DNA from: an uncultured Fusibacter sp.
GTDB taxonomy: Bacteria; Bacillota; Clostridia; Peptostreptococcales; Acidaminobacteraceae
Length of the DNA: 13,139 nucleotides
Assembly: GCA_937958285.1 (NCBI GenBank)
Contig: CALFXQ010000216.1
Location: 1-13,139 of the forward strand
Direction: 5' to 3'
The notes beneath the pieces are model-generated. The model saw nothing but the letters and a program-made list of their open reading frames with translations, searched no databases and was not told where the DNA came from. The translations under genes were made by a program, and so were the position numbers. This document shows positions 5,558 to 12,278 of this stretch, one piece after another (positions within the stretch are counted from its first letter, which is position 1; every line of letters starts with the position of its first letter).

Positions 5558-7528
5558 ATGTGTGAATGTTGTCAACCTAAAAGTGATTCTAAGGGGAAGT
5601 ACTATTTAACTACGGCAATTGCCTATACATCTAAAATCCCTCATATTGGCAATGTCTATGAGGCGATTTTATCGGATGCCTTGGTCCGATTTAAAAAGGA
5701 GCAAGGATATGATACCTACTTCTTGACGGGTACAGATGAACATGGTCAAAAAATTCAGCAGCAGGCAGAAGCAGAAGGCAAAACGCCCCAGGCCCACGTC
5801 GATGAGATTGCTGGTGAAATAAGACGAATTTGGGACCTTGTGAATGTGAATTACGATCAATTTATAAGGACCACAGATCCAAAACATAAACGCGCTGTTC
5901 AAAAAATCTTTAAAAAGCTCTACGATCAAGGCGATATCTATAAAAGCAAATACGAAGGTTTATACTGTACACCCTGTGAATCCTTTTGGACGGAGTCACA
6001 GTTGGTTGATGGCAACTGTCCTGATTGTGGACGTGAAGTTAAACACGCAAGCGAAGAGGCTTATTTCTTAAAGCTCAGCAAATACCAAAAGCAACTAGAA
6101 GACCACATTGAGGCGAATCCAGAATTTATTTGGCCAGAGCAGCGCAAGAATGAGATGATCAACAACTTTATCAAACCAGGTCTCCAAGACCTATGTGTGT
6201 CGAGAACGAGTTTTAGCTGGGGAATTCCAGTGGAATTCGATCCAGGCCATGTGGTTTATGTGTGGATTGATGCGCTTTCGAACTACATTTCTGCAATTGG
6301 TTACGACCCAGATGGCTCGACAGAGCAGTTTAACAAACTCTGGCCTGCTGATGTACACGTAATTGGGAAAGACATTGTACGTTTTCACACCATCTATTGG
6401 CCAATCATATTGATGGGCCTTGGGGTAGCATTGCCAAAGCAGGTTTTCGGTCATCCTTGGCTGTTGACTGGCAAAGATAAAATGAGTAAATCAAGGGGCA
6501 ATGTACTTTATACAGACGATTTAGTAGACTTATTTGGCGTGGATGCTGTGCGTTACTACGTGCTAAGAGAGATGCCATTTGCATGGGATGGCACGATTAC
6601 CTACGAGATGATGATTAGCCGTATCAACACCGATTTTGCCAATGTACTTGGCAATCTTGTGAGTCGAACGGTGGCTATGGTACAGAAGTATTTTGATGGC
6701 GTGATTCCACCGCTGAGTGTAAGTGGCGCGTATGATGATGAATTAAAGGCTCTGGCACTTGAGACGCCTGCAAAAGTCATTGAGCGCATGGATGCCTTTA
6801 AGGTGGCAGACGCACTCGAGGAAATATTTGTGCTGCTTCGAAGAAGTAACAAGTATATCGATGAGACAACGCCGTGGGTGCTTGCAAAAGATGAAAGTCA
6901 AAAGGCGCGCTTGGGGACGGTGCTCTATCACTTGCTCGAGACAATTCGCGTGGCTTCAGTGCTCTTAAAGTCATTTATTCCCGAAACCGCTAAAAAGGTT
7001 CTCGATCAAATTAACGCAGTCGATTCTGCAAGAAATCTGGAGAGCCTATGCGCATTTAATGGGGTGGTTGCGGGTGATAGAGTCGGCTTAGCTGAAGTGC
7101 TATTTGCCCGTATGGACGAAGCTAAAAAAATGGAAGAAGTCGAGGTGATACGCGCGAAATACGTGGTCCCAGAAGCGTCCGAGGAAATTCCAGAGGTGTT
7201 GACTTTAAAACCCGAAATAACCATAGACGATTTTGCAAAACTAGACCTTCGCGTGGCTGAAGTGCTCTCGGTAGAGAAGCACCCTAAAGCAGATAAACTT
7301 CTGGTTTTGCAGTTACAAGCTGGGCCAGAAAAACGACAAGTTGTAAGCGGCATCGCACAGCACTATGAACCTTCGGCACTTGTTGGACAAAAGGTGATTC
7401 TCGTTGCGAACTTAAAGCCTGTTCAGCTGCGTGGAGTCTTGTCACAAGGGATGATTTTGGCAGCTTCTAATGATGTTGGTCTTAAAATTGCCTCGGTAGA
7501 TATGCCCAGTGGCACAGTAGTTTCCTAA
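5558..7528 (+). CDS. metG: Methionyl-tRNA synthetase with C-terminal tRNA-binding domain
   Basis: A 656-residue cytoplasmic enzyme that charges tRNA-Met using ATP. The class I signature HIGN is at 29-32 and KMSKS at 308-312 (GKDKMSKSRGN). The zinc knuckle in the connective peptide is C137-x2-C140 with C154-x2-C157. An alpha-helical anticodon-binding domain follows, then an EMAP/Trbp111-type domain from about residue 550 (DFAKLDLRVAEV, then HPKADKLLVL and VSGIA), which dimerises and binds tRNA. The frame opens at 5522 inside the T-box terminator; the ATG at 5558, eight bases after AAAGGAG, is the sensible start. The N-terminus MCECCQPKSDSKG is an unusual cysteine-rich extension before the fold begins at KYYLTT. 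It is the first gene of the T-box-controlled operon, and tatD follows nine bases later. Confidence 0.97.
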   Translation: MCECCQPKSDSKGKYYLTTAIAYTSKIPHIGNVYEAILSDALVRFKKEQGYDTYFLTGTDEHGQKIQQQAEAEGKTPQAHVDEIAGEIRRIWDLVNVNYDQFIRTTDPKHKRAVQKIFKKLYDQGDIYKSKYEGLYCTPCESFWTESQLVDGNCPDCGREVKHASEEAYFLKLSKYQKQLEDHIEANPEFIWPEQRKNEMINNFIKPGLQDLCVSRTSFSWGIPVEFDPGHVVYVWIDALSNYISAIGYDPDGSTEQFNKLWPADVHVIGKDIVRFHTIYWPIILMGLGVALPKQVFGHPWLLTGKDKMSKSRGNVLYTDDLVDLFGVDAVRYYVLREMPFAWDGTITYEMMISRINTDFANVLGNLVSRTVAMVQKYFDGVIPPLSVSGAYDDELKALALETPAKVIERMDAFKVADALEEIFVLLRRSNKYIDETTPWVLAKDESQKARLGTVLYHLLETIRVASVLLKSFIPETAKKVLDQINAVDSARNLESLCAFNGVVAGDRVGLAEVLFARMDEAKKMEEVEVIRAKYVVPEASEEIPEVLTLKPEITIDDFAKLDLRVAEVLSVEKHPKADKLLVLQLQAGPEKRQVVSGIAQHYEPSALVGQKVILVANLKPVQLRGVLSQGMILAASNDVGLKIASVDMPSGTVVS

Positions 7529-7537
7529 GGAGAGCCT

Positions 7538-8329
7538 ATGTTGTTTGATTCACATACCCATTTAGACGGGGAGCGTTTCGACGAAGATCGCGATGCTGTA
7601 ATTGCAAGGGCAAAAGAGGCGGGTGTCTCTTGGATTATCAATCCAGGTGCCGATATGGAGAGCAGCATTCGCGCAGTAGCAATGGCGGCCAAGTACGATA
7701 TTATATATGCTGCAGTTGGCATTCACCCTCATGACGCAAAATCGACTCAAGGGTCTGATTGGTCATGGGCAAAACTAGAAGCGCTAGCAAAAGCGCCAAA
7801 AGTAGTTGCTATTGGTGAAATAGGTCTAGACTACTACTATGATTTTTCGCCTAGAGATGTTCAAAAGGAAGTATTTAAATATCAAATCGGTCTTGCTAAG
7901 GCATTGAAAATGCCAATTATCGTACACGATCGAGATGCACACCAAGATGTCTTCGATATTTTGAGTGAGACAAATGCCTTCGAAAATGGCGTTTTAATGC
8001 ACTGCTTCTCCGGAAGTGCAGAATTAGCAAAGCAGTATGTAGCCAGGGGTGCATATATCTCTCTAGGTGGTCCAATCACCTACAAAAATGCACGGAAAAG
8101 CCACGAGGTGATTGAAGCGATAACCCTTGATCGTTTGATGATTGAGACAGATGCGCCATATTTGACACCTATGCCATTTAGAGGTAAGCGCAACGAGTCC
8201 GCATATGTGCACTACGTGTGCGAAAAGATGGCAGCGCTTAAGGGCGTTTCCTATAATCAAGTGGCAACGGCAACCGCAAATAATGCCCTGCGATTTTTTA
8301 AGATCGATGAGGTGCATTCATGCGAGTGA
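7538..8329 (+). CDS. tatD: TatD-family metal-dependent deoxyribonuclease (YabD)
   Basis: A 263-residue TIM-barrel amidohydrolase-like nuclease. The metal ligands expected for the family are all visible: H6 and H8 in SHTHLD, E94 in GEIGLDYY, H130 in VHDRDAH, H155 in MHCFSGS and D205 in ETDAPYLTP. Family members are Mg2+-dependent 3'-5' DNases linked to DNA repair and turnover; the in vivo role of YabD is less clear. AAGGAG precedes the ATG by about seven bases. The stop overlaps the start of rnmV by 10 bases. The place between metS and rnmV is conserved across Firmicutes, although the Bacillus yabE gene that normally follows tatD is absent here. Confidence 0.95.
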   Translation: MLFDSHTHLDGERFDEDRDAVIARAKEAGVSWIINPGADMESSIRAVAMAAKYDIIYAAVGIHPHDAKSTQGSDWSWAKLEALAKAPKVVAIGEIGLDYYYDFSPRDVQKEVFKYQIGLAKALKMPIIVHDRDAHQDVFDILSETNAFENGVLMHCFSGSAELAKQYVARGAYISLGGPITYKNARKSHEVIEAITLDRLMIETDAPYLTPMPFRGKRNESAYVHYVCEKMAALKGVSYNQVATATANNALRFFKIDEVHSCE

Positions 8330-8931
8330 CAATCTCGGAGATCATCGTTGTGGAAGGTCGCGACGATGTGGTAAATTTGCAGCGCTTTGTCACCGCAGAT
8401 TTTATTATTACAAAGGGTTTTCAATTAAGTCAAAAGACGTTTATAAATATTGAGCACGCGGCAAAAAACCGAGGCATTATCATTTTGACAGATCCTGATT
8501 TTGCCGGAAATGTGATTCGGACCCGGATAGTAAAAAAACTCAAAGCTGTGCAGGGTGCAGTGGTAAAGCACGCTTATATCAGCAGAGATGAAGGTACAAA
8601 AAACGGCGATGTGGGCGTTGAAAATGCTCAAAAGGATGCAGTGCTTCGCGCACTGCAAAATGCCAAGGCTGAGATTCAAGAAGTGGACCGCGTAGCACTT
8701 TACTCAGAGCGCGACCTCTATGCACTCGGTTTGGTGGGGACAGATGCATCCAAGCAATTGAGAGAAGCACTGGGGCAATACTTAAAAATTGGCTATGGGA
8801 ATGGCAAACAGTTTTTGAACCGTTTAAATGCTTATCAAATACCACCAGAAAGTATTGCTGCATTTTTTGATGCCAGAAACGCTGAGGAGGATTCAAAATA
8901 TGAGTCAGTTGACTTCGATACATTATATTAA
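8320..8931 (+). CDS. rnmV: Ribonuclease M5, 5S rRNA maturase
   Basis: A 203-residue protein with an N-terminal Toprim domain: catalytic E12 in VEGRDD and the DxD pair D58/D60 in TDPDFAG. The C-terminal half is the RNase M5-specific domain. The enzyme trims precursor 5S rRNA at both ends, with ribosomal protein L18 as cofactor in Bacillus. It overlaps tatD by 10 bases and rsmA by 32, a sign of translational coupling, and its place next to rsmA joins two rRNA-maturation genes. Length is slightly above Bacillus RNase M5, well within the family. Confidence 0.95.
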   Translation: MRVTISEIIVVEGRDDVVNLQRFVTADFIITKGFQLSQKTFINIEHAAKNRGIIILTDPDFAGNVIRTRIVKKLKAVQGAVVKHAYISRDEGTKNGDVGVENAQKDAVLRALQNAKAEIQEVDRVALYSERDLYALGLVGTDASKQLREALGQYLKIGYGNGKQFLNRLNAYQIPPESIAAFFDARNAEEDSKYESVDFDTLY

Positions 8932-9772
8932 ACAGGTGATGCATGCCAATGGCGTCAATTTCTCAAAGAGCTTGGGTCAGAACTTTTTAATTGACAGCAA
9001 TATTGTAAACAATATTGCAGATGGTGCTTTAATCGGGCCCAACGATGGTGTTCTAGAGATTGGCCCTGGAATTGGCTCTTTGACAGAAGCGCTGCTGCAC
9101 CGAGCAAAAAAAGTAGTCTCCGTGGAAATTGACAAGACACTTTGGCCAATTTTAGAGACTCATTTTGGGGGTGCGCCACATTTTCATTTGATTAAGGGCG
9201 ATGTGCTAGAAATTGATTTAAAAGCGCTTGTCTTAGAACATTTCTCGGATTGCGAGCAAGTAAAGGTTGTGGCAAACTTGCCCTACTACATTACAACGCC
9301 GATAATGATGCGTTTTCTAGAGGAGCAAATCCCCATTAGCGATATGGTTGTGATGATTCAAAAGGAAGTTGCCGATCGCATGAGTGCGGGCAAAGACAAT
9401 AAAGTATATGGGGGCCTAACCGTTGCGGTTCAGTTTTATGCCCAGACCAAGTTACTGTTTAAGGTGCCCAAAACTGTTTTTGTACCTCAACCCAACGTGG
9501 ATTCAGCTGTAATTCGCTTGTCTATACGAAAAGAGCCCCCAGTTCACCTTGAAAGCCATGAGACTTTCTTTAAGACGGTGAAGGCGGCCTTTGCACAGAG
9601 ACGTAAGACGTTATTAAATACCATTACTGCCAATATGGCGATAGATAAGGCAAGTTTTCTTGAGGTATGCGCTAAACTTCATATCGAACCAAGTGTTCGC
9701 GCTGAAAATTTGAGCGTTGAAGATTTTGGTCGATTGTCTAATGCGCTTTATGCGTTCTTCCAATCTAAATAG
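8900..9772 (+). CDS. rsmA: 16S rRNA (adenine-1518/1519-N6,N6)-dimethyltransferase KsgA
   Basis: A 290-residue enzyme that dimethylates two adjacent adenines in the 3'-terminal loop of 16S rRNA late in 30S assembly, using SAM. Seen are LGQNFLID at 25-32, motif I EIGPGIGSLT at 53-62, acidic E76 in SVEID, GDVLEID from 100 and the motif IV NLPYY at 126-130, then the C-terminal helical domain with FAQRRKTL. The frame opens at 8828, deep inside rnmV; the ATG at 8900, nine bases after GAGGAGG, fits the family start and is chosen. Loss of this protein gives kasugamycin resistance in other bacteria. It is the last gene of the operon, ending over the 3' end of recU. Confidence 0.97.
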   Translation: MSQLTSIHYIKQVMHANGVNFSKSLGQNFLIDSNIVNNIADGALIGPNDGVLEIGPGIGSLTEALLHRAKKVVSVEIDKTLWPILETHFGGAPHFHLIKGDVLEIDLKALVLEHFSDCEQVKVVANLPYYITTPIMMRFLEEQIPISDMVVMIQKEVADRMSAGKDNKVYGGLTVAVQFYAQTKLLFKVPKTVFVPQPNVDSAVIRLSIRKEPPVHLESHETFFKTVKAAFAQRRKTLLNTITANMAIDKASFLEVCAKLHIEPSVRAENLSVEDFGRLSNALYAFFQSK

Positions 9773-10281
9773 CGATTGACGGCATCTAGATACATTAAGA
9801 TGCCGTTTTTTTCACGTTTGATGTTAAAGACATCTGGAATATCTTCATAGGGAATGGACTTTCGACCGCCCCCTTTGGCAGTTTCGGAGAATTGGACCAA
9901 TAGCTCGTGTGGCAAAAGTTTGTAGCAGTCGACGTGCTTGAAGTGCACAATTAAAAAAGCCACGCCTCCTTGTTCCGCAATTTCTTTCATATATTCAATT
10001 TGATGGGCGTGAATGTTCTTGAGTGGAAAGGACTTTTGGTTTGTCTCTTTGGCATCGAAGGTGATAAAAATCCCTTGCGCGATGCCATAAAAGTCGATGG
10101 TGGCTTTTTTTTCAAAGTAACCTTTAGTGATGAGACCATTGCTATCGAGCTCTACTACGGTAATTGGCGTCGCAGCTTTGTCTATTCTCGCTATTTTGTG
10201 GCGGGCATAAAAATCGTTGCTCAAGTGAATTAAGTCCTCGAGGGCATCGCCTCTTCTACCTCTAGTTTTCCAAACGGTCAT
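9748..10281 (-). CDS. recU: RecU-type Holliday junction resolvase
   Basis: A 177-residue nuclease of the RecU family, which cuts four-way DNA junctions during recombination repair and chromosome segregation. Aligned by eye to Bacillus RecU, D63 (TIDFYGI) matches catalytic D88, K78 (FDAKET) matches K103, and FPLKN-HAHQIEYMKE matches FPLQN-HDHQIEHMKQ; GGGRKSI matches the NGRKSI segment. The position of catalytic E101 holds Asp (D76), a conservative change. The frame opens at 10296, but AAGGAG lies six bases before the ATG at 10281, which is chosen. In Bacillus recU sits with ponA; here it stands alone, convergent with rsmA and overlapping it by 25 bases. No terminator for recU itself is visible before it runs antisense into rsmA. 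Confidence 0.85.
   Translation of the reverse strand: MTVWKTRGRRGDALEDLIHLSNDFYARHKIARIDKAATPITVVELDSNGLITKGYFEKKATIDFYGIAQGIFITFDAKETNQKSFPLKNIHAHQIEYMKEIAEQGGVAFLIVHFKHVDCYKLLPHELLVQFSETAKGGGRKSIPYEDIPDVFNIKREKNGILMYLDAVNRYLDWKNA
9779..9812 (+). terminator. Terminator of the metG operon, encoded inside recU
   Basis: ACGGCATCT (9779-9787) pairs perfectly with AGATGCCGT (9798-9806) around a ten-base loop and is followed by seven T (9806-9812). It starts seven bases after the rsmA stop and lies wholly within the recU coding strand complement, where the T run corresponds to the Lys-Asn codons of recU. Confidence 0.88.
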
Positions 10282-10307
10282 GTTGAACTCCTTCATAAAT
10301 ATGTTCT

Positions 10308-10316
10308 ATTGTAGCA
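10308..10316 (-). promoter_or_regulatory. Extended -10 promoter of recU
   Basis: On the minus strand TGCTACAAT gives a TACAAT -10 (10308-10313) with an extended TG; no good -35 lies 16-18 bases upstream (CACACA at 10331-10336). The start would fall about 20 bases before the recU ATG. It is back to back with the glutaredoxin promoter. Confidence 0.55.
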
Positions 10317-10337
10317 TAACATATATCAGTTGTGTGA

Positions 10338-10366
10338 TTGACAACATCCGTCACCTGTATTACAAT
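10338..10366 (+). promoter_or_regulatory. Sigma-A promoter of the glutaredoxin-like gene
   Basis: A perfect TTGACA (10338-10343), a 17-base spacer and TACAAT (10361-10366) make the strongest-looking promoter in the window after that of abrB. The start would be about 10373, just before the CCCCC/GGGGG hairpin. Confidence 0.88.
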
Positions 10367-10376
10367 GAGCCTAGAA

Positions 10377-10393
10377 TCCCCCATTCGGGGGGG
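10377..10393 (+). other. 5'-end hairpin in the glutaredoxin-like gene leader
   Basis: CCCCC (10378-10382), loop ATTC and GGGGG (10387-10391, with two more G and an outer T-A possible) form a short GC-only stem that would begin only a few bases from the predicted transcript start. The ribosome binding site GGAGGAG lies outside it, so a role in protecting the 5' end is more likely than blocking translation. Confidence 0.6.
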
Positions 10394-10415
10394 AGTATTG
10401 AATGGAGGAGAAATC

Positions 10416-10643
10416 ATGAAGAACGTTGTTGTTTATACTTCAAACACTTGTGGATACTGCCACGAAGCAAAGCGCTACCTCGATGCAAAAGGTGTTAGCT
10501 ACACTGAGAAGAATGTATCTACAGATATGGATGCGCGCAAAGAATTGATGGATCAAGGTTTTATGGGCGTTCCAGTTATTCAAATCGACGAAGATATCGT
10601 TCAAGGTTTTGACAAGCGCAGATTAGAAGAACTTTTAGGCTAA
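10416..10643 (+). CDS. Glutaredoxin-like protein of YruB/NrdH type
   Basis: A 75-residue thioredoxin-fold redox protein. C12-G-Y-C15 is the active site, G51-V-P53 holds the cis-proline loop and GFD at 64-66 closes the fold; the length and the GVPVIQID...GFDKRRLEEL pattern fit the small clostridial glutaredoxin-like family named after YruB. Such proteins reduce disulfides in the cytoplasm; in hosts without glutathione the electron donor is probably thioredoxin reductase or another thiol, and the partner here is unknown. The ATG at 10416 follows GGAGGAG closely. It has its own promoter and terminator, so it is monocistronic. Nothing links it to ribonucleotide reductase genes in this window. Confidence 0.88.
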   Translation: MKNVVVYTSNTCGYCHEAKRYLDAKGVSYTEKNVSTDMDARKELMDQGFMGVPVIQIDEDIVQGFDKRRLEELLG

Positions 10644-10674
10644 TCTCATTCCACAATCCTTAAAAACTTAAGAC

Positions 10675-10718
10675 AAGAACCCTTCATGCACATCTTTATG
10701 CATGAAGGGTTCTTTTAA
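10675..10718. terminator. Strong two-way terminator between the glutaredoxin-like gene and the CRP/FNR gene
   Basis: A perfect 16-base stem (10675-10690 with 10699-10714; core GAACCCTTCATGCA) has an eight-base loop and ends in T on the plus strand. On the minus strand the stem begins directly at the regulator's stop codon (10715-10717), so it must serve both convergent genes, although its T run on that side is poor. Confidence 0.88.
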
Positions 10719-11383
10719 TTTAGCGTATCTTCAAGAGCGGCTAAATCTATAATTTTAAAGGTCTCGCCTTCGTAATCAATTAAGCCATCTTCTTTCATCT
10801 TGATAAGCTCTCTCGATAGAGATGGGCGTTGTATGCCCATTAACTCGGCCATGGATTTTCTACTGACATGGGTTTGGAACATGCGTTGGCCCGATAGCTT
10901 GTATTGGTTGAGCAAGTAGTTGGCTACGCGCTTTCTAATGGTATCGAGGGAAAGATTTTTGATTTTTCGATTCATGGTCGTGAGTTTATTAGAGAGTACC
11001 GCAAGAAAATTATTGAGCGCCTGCGGGTGGTGAATGAAGAGCTCCATTAGACCGTCTTTGTGAATATAACCAACTTCCACATCGGTTAAGGCCACCACCG
11101 TTATAGGATAAACAGGGTCTTTGCCAAAAACGACCGCTTCGCCAAAGATTTCTCCCTTGTTTAAGCGCACAAGGGTTAGAACTTTTCCAGAAGGGTATAT
11201 GGACTGTAGTTCTAAAGTGCCCTCGCGAACGATTCCAATGGCATGGCACGGGTCTCCTTCGTGGGCAATAACATGACCTTTTTTAAATTTTTTGAAGCTG
11301 AGATAGGTGCTGCGTATATGACTCTCTAACAGACTTTTATCAAAACCCTTAAAGAGAATGCATTCATTTTCCCACTGGCTCAT
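10715..11383 (-). CDS. hcpR: CRP/FNR-family transcription regulator, probable HcpR
   Basis: A 222-residue regulator. Residues about 12-118 form the cyclic-nucleotide-type beta barrel (GHVIAHEGDPCHAIGIVREG, then GEIFGEAVVF), followed by a long dimer helix and a winged helix at about 170-210 with recognition helix IQRPSLSRELIKM. It lacks the four-cysteine cluster of FNR; only C8 and C46 are present, so it is not an FNR-type iron-sulfur sensor. HcpR proteins, which control hcp and frdX in anaerobes and sense nitrosative stress (heme-bound in some studied members), fit the context: the gene diverges from an iron-sulfur protein gene and hcp across a shared palindrome. The ATG at 11383, five bases after GGAGG, is preferred to the in-frame ATGs at 11416 and 11395. 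The symbol rests on context. Confidence 0.82.
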   Translation of the reverse strand: MSQWENECILFKGFDKSLLESHIRSTYLSFKKFKKGHVIAHEGDPCHAIGIVREGTLELQSIYPSGKVLTLVRLNKGEIFGEAVVFGKDPVYPITVVALTDVEVGYIHKDGLMELFIHHPQALNNFLAVLSNKLTTMNRKIKNLSLDTIRKRVANYLLNQYKLSGQRMFQTHVSRKSMAELMGIQRPSLSRELIKMKEDGLIDYEGETFKIIDLAALEDTLN

Positions 11384-11406
11384 ATTTACCTCCATCACTT
11401 TTTTAC

Positions 11407-11435
11407 AGTGTAACATATGTTACCGAAATTACTAA
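11407..11435 (-). promoter_or_regulatory. Likely promoter of the CRP/FNR gene, overlapped by the operator
   Basis: On the minus strand TTAGTA (11430-11435) and TACACT (11407-11412) are 17 bases apart. The 14-base palindrome at 11410-11423 lies between them and covers half the -10, so a bound regulator would block its own gene. Confidence 0.5.
11410..11423. promoter_or_regulatory. Perfect palindromic operator, probable HcpR site
   Basis: GTAACATATGTTAC is a perfect 14-base inverted repeat with half-sites GTAAC and GTTAC separated by four bases, the geometry of FNR-like sites. It is the only such perfect repeat I found in the window and lies exactly between the regulator and its supposed targets. 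Its centre (11416.5) is about 41.5 bases before the expected frdX start. Confidence 0.8.
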
Positions 11436-11442
11436 GGGGAGA

Positions 11443-11451
11443 TGTTAAGAT
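11443..11451 (+). promoter_or_regulatory. Activator-dependent promoter of frdX-hcp
   Basis: TGTTAAGAT carries an extended TG and a TAAGAT -10 (11446-11451). No acceptable -35 exists 16-18 bases upstream; that place is occupied by the palindrome. The start would be near 11458, leaving a leader of about 17 bases. The layout is that of a class II CRP/FNR-activated promoter. Confidence 0.6.
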
Positions 11452-11474
11452 GTGATCAGTTGAGGGAGGCAAAT

Positions 11475-12251
11475 ATGAAAAGAAGAATCATCGAAATAGA
11501 GGAAGCACTCTGCAACGGTTGTGAACTTTGCGTGAGTGCGTGTCATGAACATGCAATACAAATGGTCGATGGCAAGGCAAAATTGGTCAGCGATATATAT
11601 TGTGACGGTCTTGGCGATTGCTTGCCAAACTGCCCAACAGGTGCAATCAAGATGATCGAAAGAGATGCGGATGAGTACTCGCAAGATGCGGTAGATGCGC
11701 GTATTCAGAACTTAAAAAACAATAGCCATGATCATACAAATAAACAAAATGAAGCTCTTCCCTGTGGTTGTCCAGGTACAATGAGTAAGCGCATAGAAAT
11801 AAAAGCCGTGGAACATGGTATGAAGCATCAAGCCGATCTGCCGAAGATAAGTACCCAGACCCTTGCGGCAACCAGTGGCCCACAGACCTCAAGTTTGAGT
11901 AATTGGCCCGTTCAGTTAAAATTGGTCAATCCGAGTGCAGAGTATTTAAAGGGCGCACATCTGTTAATTGCAGCAGATTGTACACCATTTGCTTATGCGG
12001 ACTTCCACAAGACATTTATTCAGGGTCGCATCTGTTTAATTGGGTGTCCAAAGCTAGACGATAATCAGTACTATACTGAGAAGCTAAAAGAAATTATCTC
12101 GAAGAATGCACCGGCAAGCATTACAGTAGTGCGCATGGAAGTGCCATGTTGTGGTGGAATAGTCACCGCGGTAAAACAAGCTATGCTGCAATCAGAAGTG
12201 ATTGTTCCATATAATGAAGTGACGATAACTTTAGATGGAAATCAGCGCTAG
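11475..12251 (+). CDS. frdX: Iron-sulfur (ferredoxin-like) protein of the Hcp regulon, FrdX type
   Basis: A 258-residue protein. The N-terminus binds iron-sulfur clusters: C13-x2-C16-x2-C19-x3-C23 is a complete [4Fe-4S] set, while the second set, C43-x5-C49-x3-C53-P, has Leu (L46) where the second cysteine is expected. After a polar linker (about 65-95) comes C97-x-C99, then a domain from about 145 to the end with C169, C187-x3-C191 and C225-C226-G-G. Ferredoxin-like proteins of this type are encoded with hcp in many anaerobes and are taken to pass electrons to Hcp. GGGAGG six bases before the ATG at 11475 sets the start. hcp follows 27 bases later, so the two are probably co-transcribed from the HcpR-controlled promoter. 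Confidence 0.82.
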   Translation: MKRRIIEIEEALCNGCELCVSACHEHAIQMVDGKAKLVSDIYCDGLGDCLPNCPTGAIKMIERDADEYSQDAVDARIQNLKNNSHDHTNKQNEALPCGCPGTMSKRIEIKAVEHGMKHQADLPKISTQTLAATSGPQTSSLSNWPVQLKLVNPSAEYLKGAHLLIAADCTPFAYADFHKTFIQGRICLIGCPKLDDNQYYTEKLKEIISKNAPASITVVRMEVPCCGGIVTAVKQAMLQSEVIVPYNEVTITLDGNQR

Positions 12252-12278
12252 AGGCGCTTATAAAAAGGAGGACAAAAA

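Noticed and set aside
7006..7353. Minus-strand frame of 115 codons opposite the metG 3' end
   Set aside because: It is Ser/Thr/Ala-rich noise antisense to the tRNA-binding domain of MetRS, with no start signal.
8579..8944. Minus-strand frame of 121 codons opposite rnmV
   Set aside because: It is fully antisense to a gene with intact Toprim motifs and has no supporting promoter or ribosome binding site.
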